A DNA stretch of 56,354 nucleotides from Reinekea marinisedimentorum (GCF_004341165.1 NZ_SLZR01000020.1:2418-58771), one strand, 5' to 3'. Shown: positions 1 to 11,176, counted from the stretch's first letter. Numbers and translations are program-made. The notes: generated from the sequence alone by a model not told the origin.

Positions 1-15
1 TTTTTCGGGTTATAT

Positions 16-2904
<2,889 letters not shown>

Positions 2905-3047
2905 TAACGCCGAAGAAGTTTTGGCTGTGCGCAAGTAAGTTAAGACGCGTAGAATTGAGTGAGTAACAGTTGATTGAGAACGAATTCTAGTAACGAATTG
3001 AGTTGGGCGTGACGACGAAGAAGGTCACGAACGACATCAACCAGTTT
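2905..3047 (+). other. 23S-5S internal transcribed spacer
   Basis: This is the spacer between the 3' end of 23S and the 5' end of 5S, about 140 bases. I see no tRNA gene in it. It is co-transcribed and removed during rRNA processing (family knowledge). Confidence 0.85.
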
Positions 3048-3164
3048 GCTTGACGACGATAGAGCGTTGGAACCACCTGATCCCATACCGAACTCAGAAG
3101 TGAAACGACGTATCGCCGATGGTAGTGTGGGGTCTCCCCATGTGAGAGTAGGTCATCGTCAAGC
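3048..3164 (+). rRNA. rrf: 5S ribosomal RNA
   Basis: This is the 5S rRNA of the same operon, about 117 bases. The central conserved block (CCGAACTCAGAAGTGAAACG near 3087) and the 3' block (GATGGTAGTGTGGGGTCTCC) match bacterial 5S. The ends gcttgacga at 3048 and tcgtcaagc ending at 3164 pair as helix I. It is followed within 15 bases by an intrinsic terminator. Confidence 0.97.
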
Positions 3165-3179
3165 TTCCAAAGTTAAGAA

Positions 3180-3209
3180 AGCCCTGCCGCACTGCGGTGG
3201 GGCTTTTTT
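3180..3209 (+). terminator. Intrinsic terminator of the rrn operon
   Basis: An 11-bp hairpin (agccctgccgc at 3180-3190, gcggtggggct at 3194-3204, two G-U pairs, 3-base loop) is followed by a run of T. It lies just after 5S and closes the rRNA operon. Confidence 0.9.
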
Positions 3210-3243
3210 ACGTTTAGGTGTTTGAAAAGAGAGACTTGCTCTC

Positions 3244-3264
3244 GAGTAGGGCCATCGTCAAAGC
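3244..3264 (+). pseudogene. Possible 3' remnant of a second 5S gene
   Basis: The stretch gagtagg..catcgtcaa..gc resembles the last ~20 bases of the intact 5S (gagtaggtcatcgtcaagc, 3146-3164), with small insertions. It lies about 80 bases past the 5S end and is itself followed by an intrinsic terminator (3293-3322). That arrangement fits the relic of a duplicated or recombined 5S tail. The match is short and could be chance. Confidence 0.4.
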
Positions 3265-3292
3265 GAAGCGTCGCACCGTTCCAAACGAATCA

Positions 3293-3322
3293 CCTCAGCA
3301 GAGCGCTCTGCTGGGGTTTTTT
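3293..3322 (+). terminator. Second intrinsic terminator after the rrn operon
   Basis: A ten-base-pair stem (cctcagcaga / tctgctgggg) closes on a gcgc loop and is followed by TTTTTT. It is a strong rho-independent terminator in the + direction, acting as a backup to the one at 3180-3209 or as the terminator of the putative 5S remnant. Confidence 0.85.
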
Positions 3323-3364
3323 ATTGCCTGCGGGAATGAGAGCAAAGGGATGGTAAGGCAAAGA

Positions 3365-3423
3365 GCGGGCGAGACGCCCGCGGTCCAGGGTGGCGCTGTG
3401 GGGAACGCGGGCGTCTCGCCCGC
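3365..3423. repeat. Paired GC-rich palindromes (REP-like)
   Basis: Two inverted copies of the same element, gcgggcgagacgcccgc at 3365-3381 and cgggcgtctcgcccgc ending at 3423, flank a ~23-base spacer. Each copy is nearly palindromic and the pair can form a large cruciform. A further single copy lies at 55517-55536, so this is a dispersed genomic repeat. The rest of the 3210-3461 gap holds only the elements listed separately. Confidence 0.8.
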
Positions 3424-3461
3424 AAAGTACTGCCAGAACTCACGGAAGAGCCGTGGGGCCG

Positions 3462-3797
3462 TTACTTTAAAGTTGAGCCCGCTAACTTCTGCTTTAGAGC
3501 ATTAAATTTGACCAGTTTCTCTTCTGGGGATAGCTCTACTGGTTTACCTTCAGGAATAAGCTCAGAGGTGTCGAGCTGGGCATTAACAGCAGCTTCATCA
3601 GGGAGTTCAGGTGACGCTTTGGCATCAAGATAGCTCTGCAATACATCGGCCGCATCAATTGACCCCTGAATCTGCTCTTCATCTCCGGTCCAGTTTTCAA
3701 TTCGGCTGGTCAGCTTGCTGAGCATGACGCTCACTTCATCTGCTGAAGGGTTTTTATCCTTTAACCAGTTGCCAGCGCTTTCTGCAGTAGTTGACAT
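3462..3797 (-). CDS. Small acidic protein of unknown function
   Basis: A 111-residue ORF on the minus strand, rich in Glu, Asp, Ala and Lys, with no signal peptide or membrane segment. The N-terminus (MSTTAESAGNWLKDKNPSAD) and amphipathic heptad-like stretches suggest a soluble helical protein. I do not recognise a family. It lies downstream of another unknown minus-strand gene (3910-4503) with a 112-base gap, so co-transcription is possible. It is supported as a gene by its length, a normal ATG and the absence of any competing gene. Confidence 0.65.
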   Translation of the reverse strand: MSTTAESAGNWLKDKNPSADEVSVMLSKLTSRIENWTGDEEQIQGSIDAADVLQSYLDAKASPELPDEAAVNAQLDTSELIPEGKPVELSPEEKLVKFNALKQKLAGSTLK

Positions 3798-3909
3798 TGA
3801 TGCCTCAAACTTTGTTAGGTATTGCTAGTGTGGCTGGGGATTATATAGGGGCGGGAACAGCAAGCGTAGTAGTAATGCTTGTCCAAAAGATCTGGGTTGT
3901 CGTCAAAAT

Positions 3910-4503
3910 TCAGAAGCCTGCAGCAATCTCGTCTGCAGAGTCGTACAGATCTGCCATCTTTTTAAATATTGATTTCTTAATGGCTGTCTTTTCGAAATCT
4001 GAGCACTGGCACAGTTCAGGCAATTTAATCCGGTGAAGGTGCAGGCAGGGGGTTTCGGAATTGAACTCCCTGAGGTCACCTTTAATAAGTATCGGTAAAA
4101 ACGGGTCTGTTGCAGTGCCGGTTCTGACCATCCGTTTTAATGCCTGACGAATCGGAATAGGCGCTGCCTTAATTGCCTGATTCTTGTATTTTACGACCAG
4201 AAATAAGCCTGTTTTTTTAATCAATGCACCCGGTACGATGAACATTCCGGTATCACGCACGGCTTCACAATCTATGCTGTTAAATGTGTCGTGGAAGGCA
4301 TAAGGATTAGGCAGCACAACCATACGGTTAGATTCGCCATTGGGGAACTCTAAAGAGTAATTGGTGTATATCTGTCTGACGGTGGGAGAGTAAACGCACA
4401 GGCGAGATTCAAAGCGAGTAACGAAGCGTTTCGCCATTTCTTGTCTGGAAAAACCTTCCAGGCTCCAGATGAGGTCATTGTTTTCTTGATGAACTGCCGT
4501 CAT
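3910..4503 (-). CDS. Hypothetical protein
   Basis: A 197-residue soluble protein of unknown function with no evident signal or transmembrane segment. Visible features are a basic region near residues 110-130 (KNQAIKAAPIPIRQALKRMV), a short Cys/His-containing stretch (CLHLHRIKLPELCQC, roughly 153-167) that could bind a metal, and an acidic C-terminal tail. No catalytic motif is recognisable. It is transcribed divergently from tesB with a ~225-base spacer, and the 3462-3797 gene follows it. Confidence 0.65.
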   Translation of the reverse strand: MTAVHQENNDLIWSLEGFSRQEMAKRFVTRFESRLCVYSPTVRQIYTNYSLEFPNGESNRMVVLPNPYAFHDTFNSIDCEAVRDTGMFIVPGALIKKTGLFLVVKYKNQAIKAAPIPIRQALKRMVRTGTATDPFLPILIKGDLREFNSETPCLHLHRIKLPELCQCSDFEKTAIKKSIFKKMADLYDSADEIAAGF

Positions 4504-4728
4504 ATCATTACACCAAATGCTAGTTCGCCCATAAAGTATAATGGATGATTCGGGTTTATTTAGCGAATATTGCGTAGATTGTGTGATGATTTCACAAAAG
4601 TCCTGATACTTGATCGTTGTTAGGTGTCAGATAGTTGTCTTATTGGCAATTGTGAGTCTTGGTTGTGAGCTAAAAATCTAATTATTGACGCAATCATTTG
4701 TGTTTACAGAGTGTTATCAGGCGGGAAT

Positions 4729-5595
4729 ATGTCGGAAGTTGTTAATAACCTAATTGAATTACTAAAGTTGGAGTCGATCGGAAAGTATCGTTTTCGTGGC
4801 CACTCGCAAGACCTCGGCTATAGAAAGTTATTTGGCGGTCAGGTGATTGGTCAGGCGTTATCTGCCGCAGCTCAAACCATAACTGATCGCCCGCCTCATT
4901 CTCTGCACGCTTACTTCCTTCGACCGGGTGATGCGACTAAAAGCATCGAGTTTGAGGTGGAAAATGTTCGCGATGGCGGCTCGTTCAGTGTTCGTCGCGT
5001 TGTAGCGAGTCAGGAGGGTAAGGCCATTATAGCGATGACCGCATCATTCCAGGTTGAGGAAGAGGGGTTAGAGCATGAGGTTGCCATGCCTAATGTTCCT
5101 GGCCCGGAAGTGTTAGAACCGGAGTTAAAGATCTATCGGGAACACGCGGAAGAAATCCCGGATTACGTTCGAGATCTGTTTACTGCAGAACGCCCGATCG
5201 AATACCGCATCGTAGAAGCTCAGAACCCGTTCCGACCTCGCCATGGTATTGCCAAGCGCCATATGTGGATTAAGTCGTCCTCCCCGCTTCCGGATGACCC
5301 GCTGATACACCAGTCAATGCTGGCCTATACCTCTGACTACGGGTTCCTGGAAACCGCGTTAATGCCCCATGGCATTTCCATCATCCACCCCGGCCTGTCA
5401 ATTGCCAGCCTTGACCACGCTATTTGGTTCCACCGTCCGTTCCGTCTGGATGAATGGCTGCTGTATGTCGCCGACTCACCGGCAACCAGTGGTGGTCGTG
5501 GTTATGTGCGTGGGCAAATATTTAATCAACAGGGTTTGCTGGTTGCCAGTACCACCCAGGAAGGCCTGATTCGTGTTCGGGAGCGTAAGAAGTGA
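4729..5595 (+). CDS. tesB: Acyl-CoA thioesterase II
   Basis: Hydrolyses acyl-CoA to free fatty acid and CoA in the cytoplasm. It carries the TesB double-hotdog signature: N-terminal FRGHSQDLGYRKLFGGQVIG and HSLHAYFLRPGD blocks, and in the second hotdog the conserved Asp/Thr/Gln region (ASLDHAIWFHRPFR and ASTTQEGLIR). I place the start at ATG 4729 (MSEVV), giving 288 residues, close to the 286 of E. coli TesB. An upstream in-frame GTG at 4711 would add six residues but has no better ribosome site. The stop overlaps the start of ubiX by four bases, so the two are translationally coupled. Confidence 0.92.
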   Translation: MSEVVNNLIELLKLESIGKYRFRGHSQDLGYRKLFGGQVIGQALSAAAQTITDRPPHSLHAYFLRPGDATKSIEFEVENVRDGGSFSVRRVVASQEGKAIIAMTASFQVEEEGLEHEVAMPNVPGPEVLEPELKIYREHAEEIPDYVRDLFTAERPIEYRIVEAQNPFRPRHGIAKRHMWIKSSSPLPDDPLIHQSMLAYTSDYGFLETALMPHGISIIHPGLSIASLDHAIWFHRPFRLDEWLLYVADSPATSGGRGYVRGQIFNQQGLLVASTTQEGLIRVRERKK

Positions 5596-6188
5596 GAGAA
5601 ATTACCTTAGCGATAACCGGCGCTTCAGGTGCGCCTTACGCTCATCGTCTTTTACAGGTACTGCTGAATATGGAGTTCCATGTTCACCTGCTGATCTCCA
5701 AGGCTGCGCTCATGGTCGCTGCCGTTGAGCAGGGGCAGTCATGGCCGGCTAATCATGACAAACTGGCCGATTTCATCAGGGCTTCAATTTCTGACAAGGG
5801 TAAGCTCAGTCTTTACGGCCGGGATGATTGGATGAGCCCGGTTGCCAGTGGTTCCGGGGCTCCGTCCACGATGATCATTTGCCCGTGCTCAACCGGCACT
5901 CTGGCCAGCATCGCAACCGGCCAGTGCGATAATCTGATCGAACGTGGCGCAGATGTTGTGCTGAAGGAGCAGGGAAAACTGATTCTGGTGCCGCGGGAAA
6001 CGCCATTAAGCGAGATCCACCTGGAAAACATGCTCAAGCTGAAAAGAGCCGGTGCCGTCATCCTGCCGGCGAGCCCGGGCTTTTATCATCAGCCGGAGCA
6101 AATCGCGGACTTGATTGATTTTGTTGTGGCAAGAATTCTGAAAAGTGCCGGCTTTGAACAGACGCTGCTGGCTGAATGGGGGCGCTGA
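5592..6188 (+). CDS. ubiX: Flavin prenyltransferase UbiX
   Basis: Makes prenylated FMN, the cofactor of the decarboxylase UbiD in ubiquinone synthesis. The N-terminus (ITGASGAPYAHRLL) is the flavoprotein motif of the UbiX/Pad1 family. Further conserved blocks are CPCSTGTLASIATG near residue 97 and LVPRETPLSEIHLENMLKL near 132. Length, 198 residues, is normal. The start is a GTG whose last bases form the tesB stop (GTGA). Linkage to tesB is local; ubiD is not in the window. Confidence 0.92.
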   Translation: MREITLAITGASGAPYAHRLLQVLLNMEFHVHLLISKAALMVAAVEQGQSWPANHDKLADFIRASISDKGKLSLYGRDDWMSPVASGSGAPSTMIICPCSTGTLASIATGQCDNLIERGADVVLKEQGKLILVPRETPLSEIHLENMLKLKRAGAVILPASPGFYHQPEQIADLIDFVVARILKSAGFEQTLLAEWGR

Positions 6189-6189
6189 G

Positions 6190-7410
6190 TTAGCGCTCTC
6201 GCAACTGCCTGATTCTATTAAGCCGTTCTTTGTCCATGGCTTCGCCAATGTCTTTGCCTTTAAGGCCCTGCGCAATAAACGGCTCAGCCGATACGTCCGC
6301 GCAAGTACCGGCCAGTGCTTTGAGCAGCGCTGCTTGCCGGTATACATTATTTTCAAACCCTGAGCGACCGCGGTAATCGGCTTCGCAGGCCATGGCAAAC
6401 TGTTCCACGCGCTCCGGTTGACGGAAGGCGTTGATGTTTTTAAGCAGCTTTAGCACCGTTGCTGGCTTAAGCTTTTCAATATCGTGGCAATGGGTATGGT
6501 AGCGCGCGACATCTTCTGTTAGCTGCGCTGCCTTGACCGGCCACTTCATGCGCTTTGCGATTCCAGGAATTAGATCGGCACCTTTGCCTTCATGCCCTTT
6601 GTGAGACGGCAAAACCTCGCTTGCCGTTAAGCCTTTGCCCAGGTCATGACACAGGGCTGCCAGCAGCGTAGCAGGGTCTGACGTCATCGTGCGCGCAACC
6701 TTCAGCGCCATGAGCACGTGAATGCCGGTGTCTACCTCCGGGTGCCAGCGCATTGGCTGTGGCTTGCCAAACAGCCGGTCCAGCTCCGGAAATACCACGG
6801 CGAGTGCACCGGTTTGTTTTAAACAGAAGAAGAACTCTTCAGGGCTTTGCGATGTCAAAGCCCGGCTTATCTCCGACCACACCCTTTCTGCAACCAGATG
6901 TTCCAACTCACCACTGGTCGTCATTTCAGTCATCAGGCTCAGGGTCTGTTCATGAACGCTAAAGCCAAGGTAAGCAAAGCGAGCATAGAATCTGGCTATC
7001 CGTAATACCCTAAGTGGGTCTTCACGGAAGGCCGGTGAAACATGGCGCAACACTCGGTTTTCCAGGTCACGCCTGCCGTTGTATGGATCAATCAGTTGAC
7101 CATCCTTAGATTGCGCAATGGCATTAATGGTCAGATCACGGCGAAGCAAATCATCTTCCAGTGTAACGGAAGGGTCGAAGTTGACCTCAAAACCTTTATA
7201 GCCCACGCCGGATTTCCGCTCGGTTCGGGCGAGAGCGTATTCTTCTTTGGTTTGCGGATGCAGAAAAACAGGGAAGTCTGCGCCAACCTGCTGATAGCCC
7301 TGCTCAAGAAGCTGCGCAGGCGTTGCGCCTACGACAACCCAATCCCGGTCTTTGACCTCCAGACCCAGCAATTCATCTCTGACGGCACCGCCAACTAAAT
7401 AGGTTTCCAT
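6190..7410 (-). CDS. cca: CCA-adding multifunctional tRNA nucleotidyltransferase
   Basis: Adds or repairs the 3' CCA of tRNAs without a template. The class II nucleotidyltransferase head is clear: GGAVRD at residues 7-12, the metal-binding DRDW at 21-24, and RRDLTINAIA near 91. The central REDPLRVLRIARF block is conserved. An HD phosphohydrolase domain (LLAALCHDLGKG, around residue 254) is present, as in the 412-residue E. coli enzyme; this one is 406. It converges with ubiX with only one base between the stops. Confidence 0.95.
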   Translation of the reverse strand: METYLVGGAVRDELLGLEVKDRDWVVVGATPAQLLEQGYQQVGADFPVFLHPQTKEEYALARTERKSGVGYKGFEVNFDPSVTLEDDLLRRDLTINAIAQSKDGQLIDPYNGRRDLENRVLRHVSPAFREDPLRVLRIARFYARFAYLGFSVHEQTLSLMTEMTTSGELEHLVAERVWSEISRALTSQSPEEFFFCLKQTGALAVVFPELDRLFGKPQPMRWHPEVDTGIHVLMALKVARTMTSDPATLLAALCHDLGKGLTASEVLPSHKGHEGKGADLIPGIAKRMKWPVKAAQLTEDVARYHTHCHDIEKLKPATVLKLLKNINAFRQPERVEQFAMACEADYRGRSGFENNVYRQAALLKALAGTCADVSAEPFIAQGLKGKDIGEAMDKERLNRIRQLRER

Positions 7411-7547
7411 ACGCCCTTCGTGAAAAAAAGATTCGCAACATTATAACTAAGTTCGCCCAGTATAGTCGTTTCCTGAAGTACCTGAGCCGGTGAACAACTG
7501 CAATAGCGGCCGCTGCGTGCGTTGTGGTGTGGCTGAAAAATAAACGC

Positions 7548-7574
7548 TAAGGCTTTTTATTCCTGCGCCGATAA
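7548..7574 (+). promoter_or_regulatory. Sigma-28 (FliA) promoter of flgP-flgT
   Basis: The sequence TAAGGCTT - 11 bases - GCCGATAA matches the flagellar sigma-28 consensus TAAAGTTT-N11-GCCGATAA: the -10 is perfect, the -35 is 6/8, and the spacing is exact. Transcription would begin near 7581, about 40 bases before the flgP ATG. The rest of the 7411-7619 gap holds nothing else I can name. Confidence 0.85.
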
Positions 7575-7619
7575 ACCAAGCAACATGGTTATTCAGGCGA
7601 CCCTGAACGGAGTTTACAG

Positions 7620-8216
7620 ATGAATATTCGCAGTCTACTTGCCATTCTAATGCTGGCCCTTTTTGTATCCGGGTGCAGCATGTGGCCATTCAACAGCAAA
7701 CAGGAAAAGGTCGATGAGATCGTTTCGCAGGTACAGGAAATTAATGACAAGCTGCCGCCAATGGAGCCGATGGTCCTGCGTGTAACCGGCTATGGCGCGA
7801 TTAATCCGACGACCCGCGGTGTTACTGAAGTACAGAAGCGCCTGTTGGCTATGCGCGCCTCAAAACTGGATGCCTACCGCACACTGGCTGAGCGTGTTTA
7901 TGGCACTCAGATCATCGGTAACTCTACGGTTGAGAACCTGGTCGTGCAGAACGATAAATACCGCGCCTTTGTGGATGCCAAGGTGCTGGGTGCGAACGTG
8001 GTTTATCAGGAAGTCATGCCAGATGGCAGCTATGAAACCATGGTGGAAATGATCATCGATGAAGGCTTCCGTAACTGTCTGGCCTCTCAGGGGCAGGGGA
8101 AAATGAATTCCGGTTGCGCATCCGATGCGGTTCACGATTTGGACGCGTTGACCCGCAGCAGCTTGTCTTCTCAGGGCGTTGAATCGACCGGCAGCGGCCT
8201 ATATTTCATCGAGTAG
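7620..8216 (+). CDS. flgP: FlgP-like flagellar outer-membrane lipoprotein (LPP20 family)
   Basis: A 198-residue lipoprotein: an N-terminal signal peptide ends in the lipobox VSGC (Cys19), so it is lipidated and anchored in the outer membrane. The body (VTGYGAINPTTRGVTEVQKR...ASKLDAYRTLAERVYGTQI) matches the LPP20 fold found in Vibrio FlgP, which is needed for motility. The function is inferred from this family, from the FlgT gene 30 bases downstream and from the sigma-28 promoter upstream. No FlgO homologue is seen alongside. The Ser/Gly-rich C-terminus is not conserved in my recollection of the family. Ribosome site CGGAG precedes the ATG. Confidence 0.78.
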   Translation: MNIRSLLAILMLALFVSGCSMWPFNSKQEKVDEIVSQVQEINDKLPPMEPMVLRVTGYGAINPTTRGVTEVQKRLLAMRASKLDAYRTLAERVYGTQIIGNSTVENLVVQNDKYRAFVDAKVLGANVVYQEVMPDGSYETMVEMIIDEGFRNCLASQGQGKMNSGCASDAVHDLDALTRSSLSSQGVESTGSGLYFIE

Positions 8217-8246
8217 GCAGTACCGGCTCATGAAGGAGGGCAGGCT

Positions 8247-9473
8247 ATGAAAAGCGTATTCAAACTATTCCTGTGGATAACATTCGGTTTCGGTCTGTTA
8301 TTCAGCTCAATGGCGTACGCCTCAGATTTCCAGGTTGTCGAAGCTGAGGGGGTTGCTCCGGTTGAGTACGGCGATGAAGTCAGCGCCCGCGTTCGTGCCA
8401 TGCGCAATGCCATCAAGAATGCCTCCATGCAGGTCAGTGCCAGTGTCCAAAGCAGTCAGGTGATGGAAAACGGCAATCTGACGGTTGATTACCTGCGGGT
8501 GAACAGCGCTGCTCAGGTTTCCGGTATTGAAGTCTTGTCTGAACAGAACGAGGGCGGCCTCTACAAGGTGAAGATAGAGGCGACCGTGGCACCCAGCCAG
8601 CAATGCGCCAATGTGGTTTCCAACAGTTATCACAAATCTGTGGCGATCACCGGGTTTGCTATGGAGCATCCGGAGCATTCCACTCTTGGCCGTTTAGGCT
8701 CGGTAGACCGTTCGCTGGCCGCGCTGCTGGTGAATGATCTGAATGGCCGTCAGGGTATTCGCGCACTCAGCGCGAACTACATGACCCTGTACCCGAATAC
8801 GCCCAATGCACCCACGCAAATTTCCCCGCGTATGACACTAACCCGTGCCGTTTCTACCGCTAAAGATCTGGGTGTGCAGTTTATTGTTTCCGGTGTCATT
8901 CGCGACATGGCGATGGAAAACCCGGATGCCCCGCGAGCCGGCAACTGGGATAACTGGCTGAAGAAGGTTGGCATCAGTAAGGCCAAGCGCACCCGCCATT
9001 TTGTCTTTGATGTTTTCGTGCACGATGGTTATTCCGGCGCGCTGGTGTTTCAGAGCCGCTATAAAACCTACGGCTTGTGGAATGAAAAGAATCATGCCGA
9101 GGTCGGCTTCGGTACCGCTAAGTTTTTCTCTACAGACTATGGTCAGCAAGTTCGTCTGTTGATAGATCAGGCGGTGAACGACCTGCAAAAAACCGTACAG
9201 TGCCAGCCCTTTATGGCAACCATTGCACAGGTGGATGGTCAGCGGATTTATGTTTCCAGCGGCGCTGAAAGTGGCCTTCGACCGGGCGACTTCCTGTCGG
9301 TATATCGCACCAGTCAGAAGTTTAACCGCGAAGGCGACAGCTTTTGGCAGATTTCCGACACCCGCCTGGTAGCCGAAGTGAAGCAGGTACAGCCCTACTA
9401 TGCCGTGGCAGAGCTCGCCATAGGTGCCGAGCGGCTTAATCTACAGGTAGAAGATATCGTCATGGCCTGGTAA
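8247..9473 (+). CDS. flgT: Flagellar assembly protein FlgT
   Basis: A periplasmic component of the H-ring that surrounds the basal body of sodium-driven polar flagella (known from Vibrio). The 408-residue protein has a cleavable signal peptide (to about residue 25, SMAYA-SDF). The FlgT N-terminal domain follows (VEAEGVAPVEYGDEVSARVR), then the middle TolB-N-like domain (VAITGFAMEHPEHSTLGRL...LGVQFIVSGVIRD) and a C-terminal SH3-like domain (VSSGAESGLRPGDFLSVYR). It is co-transcribed with flgP and ends 43 bases before the convergent apaH. The rest of the flagellar regulon is elsewhere. Confidence 0.87.
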   Translation: MKSVFKLFLWITFGFGLLFSSMAYASDFQVVEAEGVAPVEYGDEVSARVRAMRNAIKNASMQVSASVQSSQVMENGNLTVDYLRVNSAAQVSGIEVLSEQNEGGLYKVKIEATVAPSQQCANVVSNSYHKSVAITGFAMEHPEHSTLGRLGSVDRSLAALLVNDLNGRQGIRALSANYMTLYPNTPNAPTQISPRMTLTRAVSTAKDLGVQFIVSGVIRDMAMENPDAPRAGNWDNWLKKVGISKAKRTRHFVFDVFVHDGYSGALVFQSRYKTYGLWNEKNHAEVGFGTAKFFSTDYGQQVRLLIDQAVNDLQKTVQCQPFMATIAQVDGQRIYVSSGAESGLRPGDFLSVYRTSQKFNREGDSFWQISDTRLVAEVKQVQPYYAVAELAIGAERLNLQVEDIVMAW

Positions 9474-9515
9474 GCGACCCGTTACCTAACTTTGCGCATG
9501 GCCCACTAGCGCCCA

Positions 9516-10376
9516 TTAAAGCGGGCGCTTCAGTGTTAAGAAGTCTGACTCGTGTATTTCGCTGATGTGGCCGTTGGTATCGCAGCAGAAGCGGATGTCG
9601 CTGTCCAGGTTCATCAGTGTCAGGTAATTGCCCCAAACGTAGCCTGAATCCAGTGAGATGAAGTTTGCTTTCCGGGTCATGCCCATCAGGGCCGCCCAGT
9701 GGCCGAAAATCAGCTTGTGGCTGCGTTTGTGTGCAGGCCATTCATACCAGGGCTTCATGCCGATAGGGCCCTTATCCGGCGATTTATCGAACTTAAATTC
9801 CAGTTCACCACCCTGACCGCAGAAACGCATGCGGGTAAAGGCATTGACGATATAGCGCAGCCGCTCGTTGCCGGTGAGCTTTCCGGACCAGCTGCTGGGC
9901 TTGTTGCCATACATGGCTTTAAAAAAGTCACTGCGACTGGTTTTATCTGCCAGGCAGGTCTCCAGCTCGCGCGCACGTCGGATCGCTTTATCATCGGACC
10001 ACTGCGGCGGAATGCCGGCATGGGTCATCATCAAACCGCGCGTTTCATCCTGAATCAGCATTGGCTGGCGTGCCAGCCAATCCATCAGTTCAGGGGCATC
10101 CGGGTGGTTCAGAATACCGTCAATTTCAGAGCCGGGCTTAATCTTGCCGGTATCGAAACAGGCAAGCAAGTGCAGATCGTGGTTGCCCAGAACGGTTTTC
10201 GCCGATGCAGCCAGCGAGCGAACAAACTGCAGAGAGCCAATTGAATCGGGCCCACGGCAGACTAAATCTCCGGTGAGCCAGAGCGTATCGACCGCCGGGT
10301 CAAAGTTGACGTATTCCAGCAGGCGCTCCAGCGGGTGCAAGCAGCCTTGTAAATCACCAACGGCGTAAAGCGCCAT
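9516..10376 (-). CDS. apaH: Symmetrical bis(5'-nucleosyl)-tetraphosphatase
   Basis: Cleaves Ap4A to two ADP, limiting alarmone levels. The calcineurin-type phosphoesterase motifs are all visible: GDLQGC (residues 7-12), GDLVCRGPDS (near 36), GNHD (near 64), MTHAGIPPQW (near 117) and a late GHWAALMG (near 236). At 286 residues it is close to the 280 of E. coli ApaH. Its ATG overlaps the rsmA stop by one base (TAATG), so it is coupled to rsmA. The apaG gene usually found between them is absent. Confidence 0.95.
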   Translation of the reverse strand: MALYAVGDLQGCLHPLERLLEYVNFDPAVDTLWLTGDLVCRGPDSIGSLQFVRSLAASAKTVLGNHDLHLLACFDTGKIKPGSEIDGILNHPDAPELMDWLARQPMLIQDETRGLMMTHAGIPPQWSDDKAIRRARELETCLADKTSRSDFFKAMYGNKPSSWSGKLTGNERLRYIVNAFTRMRFCGQGGELEFKFDKSPDKGPIGMKPWYEWPAHKRSHKLIFGHWAALMGMTRKANFISLDSGYVWGNYLTLMNLDSDIRFCCDTNGHISEIHESDFLTLKRPL

Positions 10377-11176
10377 TAGGCGGCCTTATCAATCGCGTTG
10401 GCAATGTTGACGAAGGCCTCAATACCGAGCATCTCAGCACGAATACCCGGGTTAATGCCCAGTGCTTCCAGCCCGGCATCATCGATCATGCCTTTCAGGT
10501 TATTGCGCAGCGTTTTTCGCCGCTGAGCAAAGGCCGCCTTAACCACCTGAGCGAACAGCTCAAAGTTACTGGCCGTGTAGGGCAGCTCTTTACGCGGGGT
10601 TAAGCGCACAATGGCAGAGTCGACCTTCGGCGGCGGGCTAAAGGAGCCCGGCGGTACCGTAAACAGATAGCGGGCCTCACAGCGGTATTGCATCATAATG
10701 CCAAGGCGACCATAGGCGCTGTCCCCCGGGGCTGCACACAAACGCTGAACCACCTCTTTTTGCAGCATGAAGTGCATGTCTTCCACAATGTCGGAATACT
10801 CAAGCAGGTGGAACATCAGCGGTGTAGAGATGTTATACGGCAGGTTGCCCACCATGCGCAGAGGGCGACCATCGGATGCCAGCGAAGCGAAATCGAACTT
10901 CAGCGCATCGGCTTCATGAATCTGCAGGCCCTCATGGCGGAATAGCTTGGCCTTTAAAATAGGGATCAAGTCACGGTCCAGCTCGATCACATCCAGATTA
11001 CCCTCCAGTGCTTCTAGCAGAGGCTCGGTAATCGCGCCCTGACCCGGGCCAATTTCGATAAGATGCTGACCCGGTTTAGGGCTAATGCTTTTAACGATCT
11101 TATCAATCACATGGTCATCATTCAGGAAGTTCTGGCCGAACCTCTTGCGCGCTTTATGTACCGGCGGATTGCCCAT
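10376..11176 (-). CDS. rsmA: 16S rRNA dimethyladenosine transferase RsmA (KsgA)
   Basis: Dimethylates two adjacent adenosines in helix 45 of 16S rRNA late in 30S assembly. The signature KRFGQNFLND (residues 11-20), the SAM-binding IEIGPGQGAIT (near 41) and the catalytic NLPYNIS motif (near 114) are all present; 266 residues is typical. A ribosome site (AAAGGAG) lies just upstream of the ATG at 11176. In enterobacteria this gene directly follows pdxA; here pdxA lies about 27 kb away on the far side of the island. Confidence 0.96.
   Translation of the reverse strand: MGNPPVHKARKRFGQNFLNDDHVIDKIVKSISPKPGQHLIEIGPGQGAITEPLLEALEGNLDVIELDRDLIPILKAKLFRHEGLQIHEADALKFDFASLASDGRPLRMVGNLPYNISTPLMFHLLEYSDIVEDMHFMLQKEVVQRLCAAPGDSAYGRLGIMMQYRCEARYLFTVPPGSFSPPPKVDSAIVRLTPRKELPYTASNFELFAQVVKAAFAQRRKTLRNNLKGMIDDAGLEALGINPGIRAEMLGIEAFVNIANAIDKAA

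Noticed and set aside
9508-9529. Hairpin agcgccc / gggcgct at the flgT-apaH junction as a terminator
   Set aside because: It spans the apaH stop codon and has no T tract on either strand.
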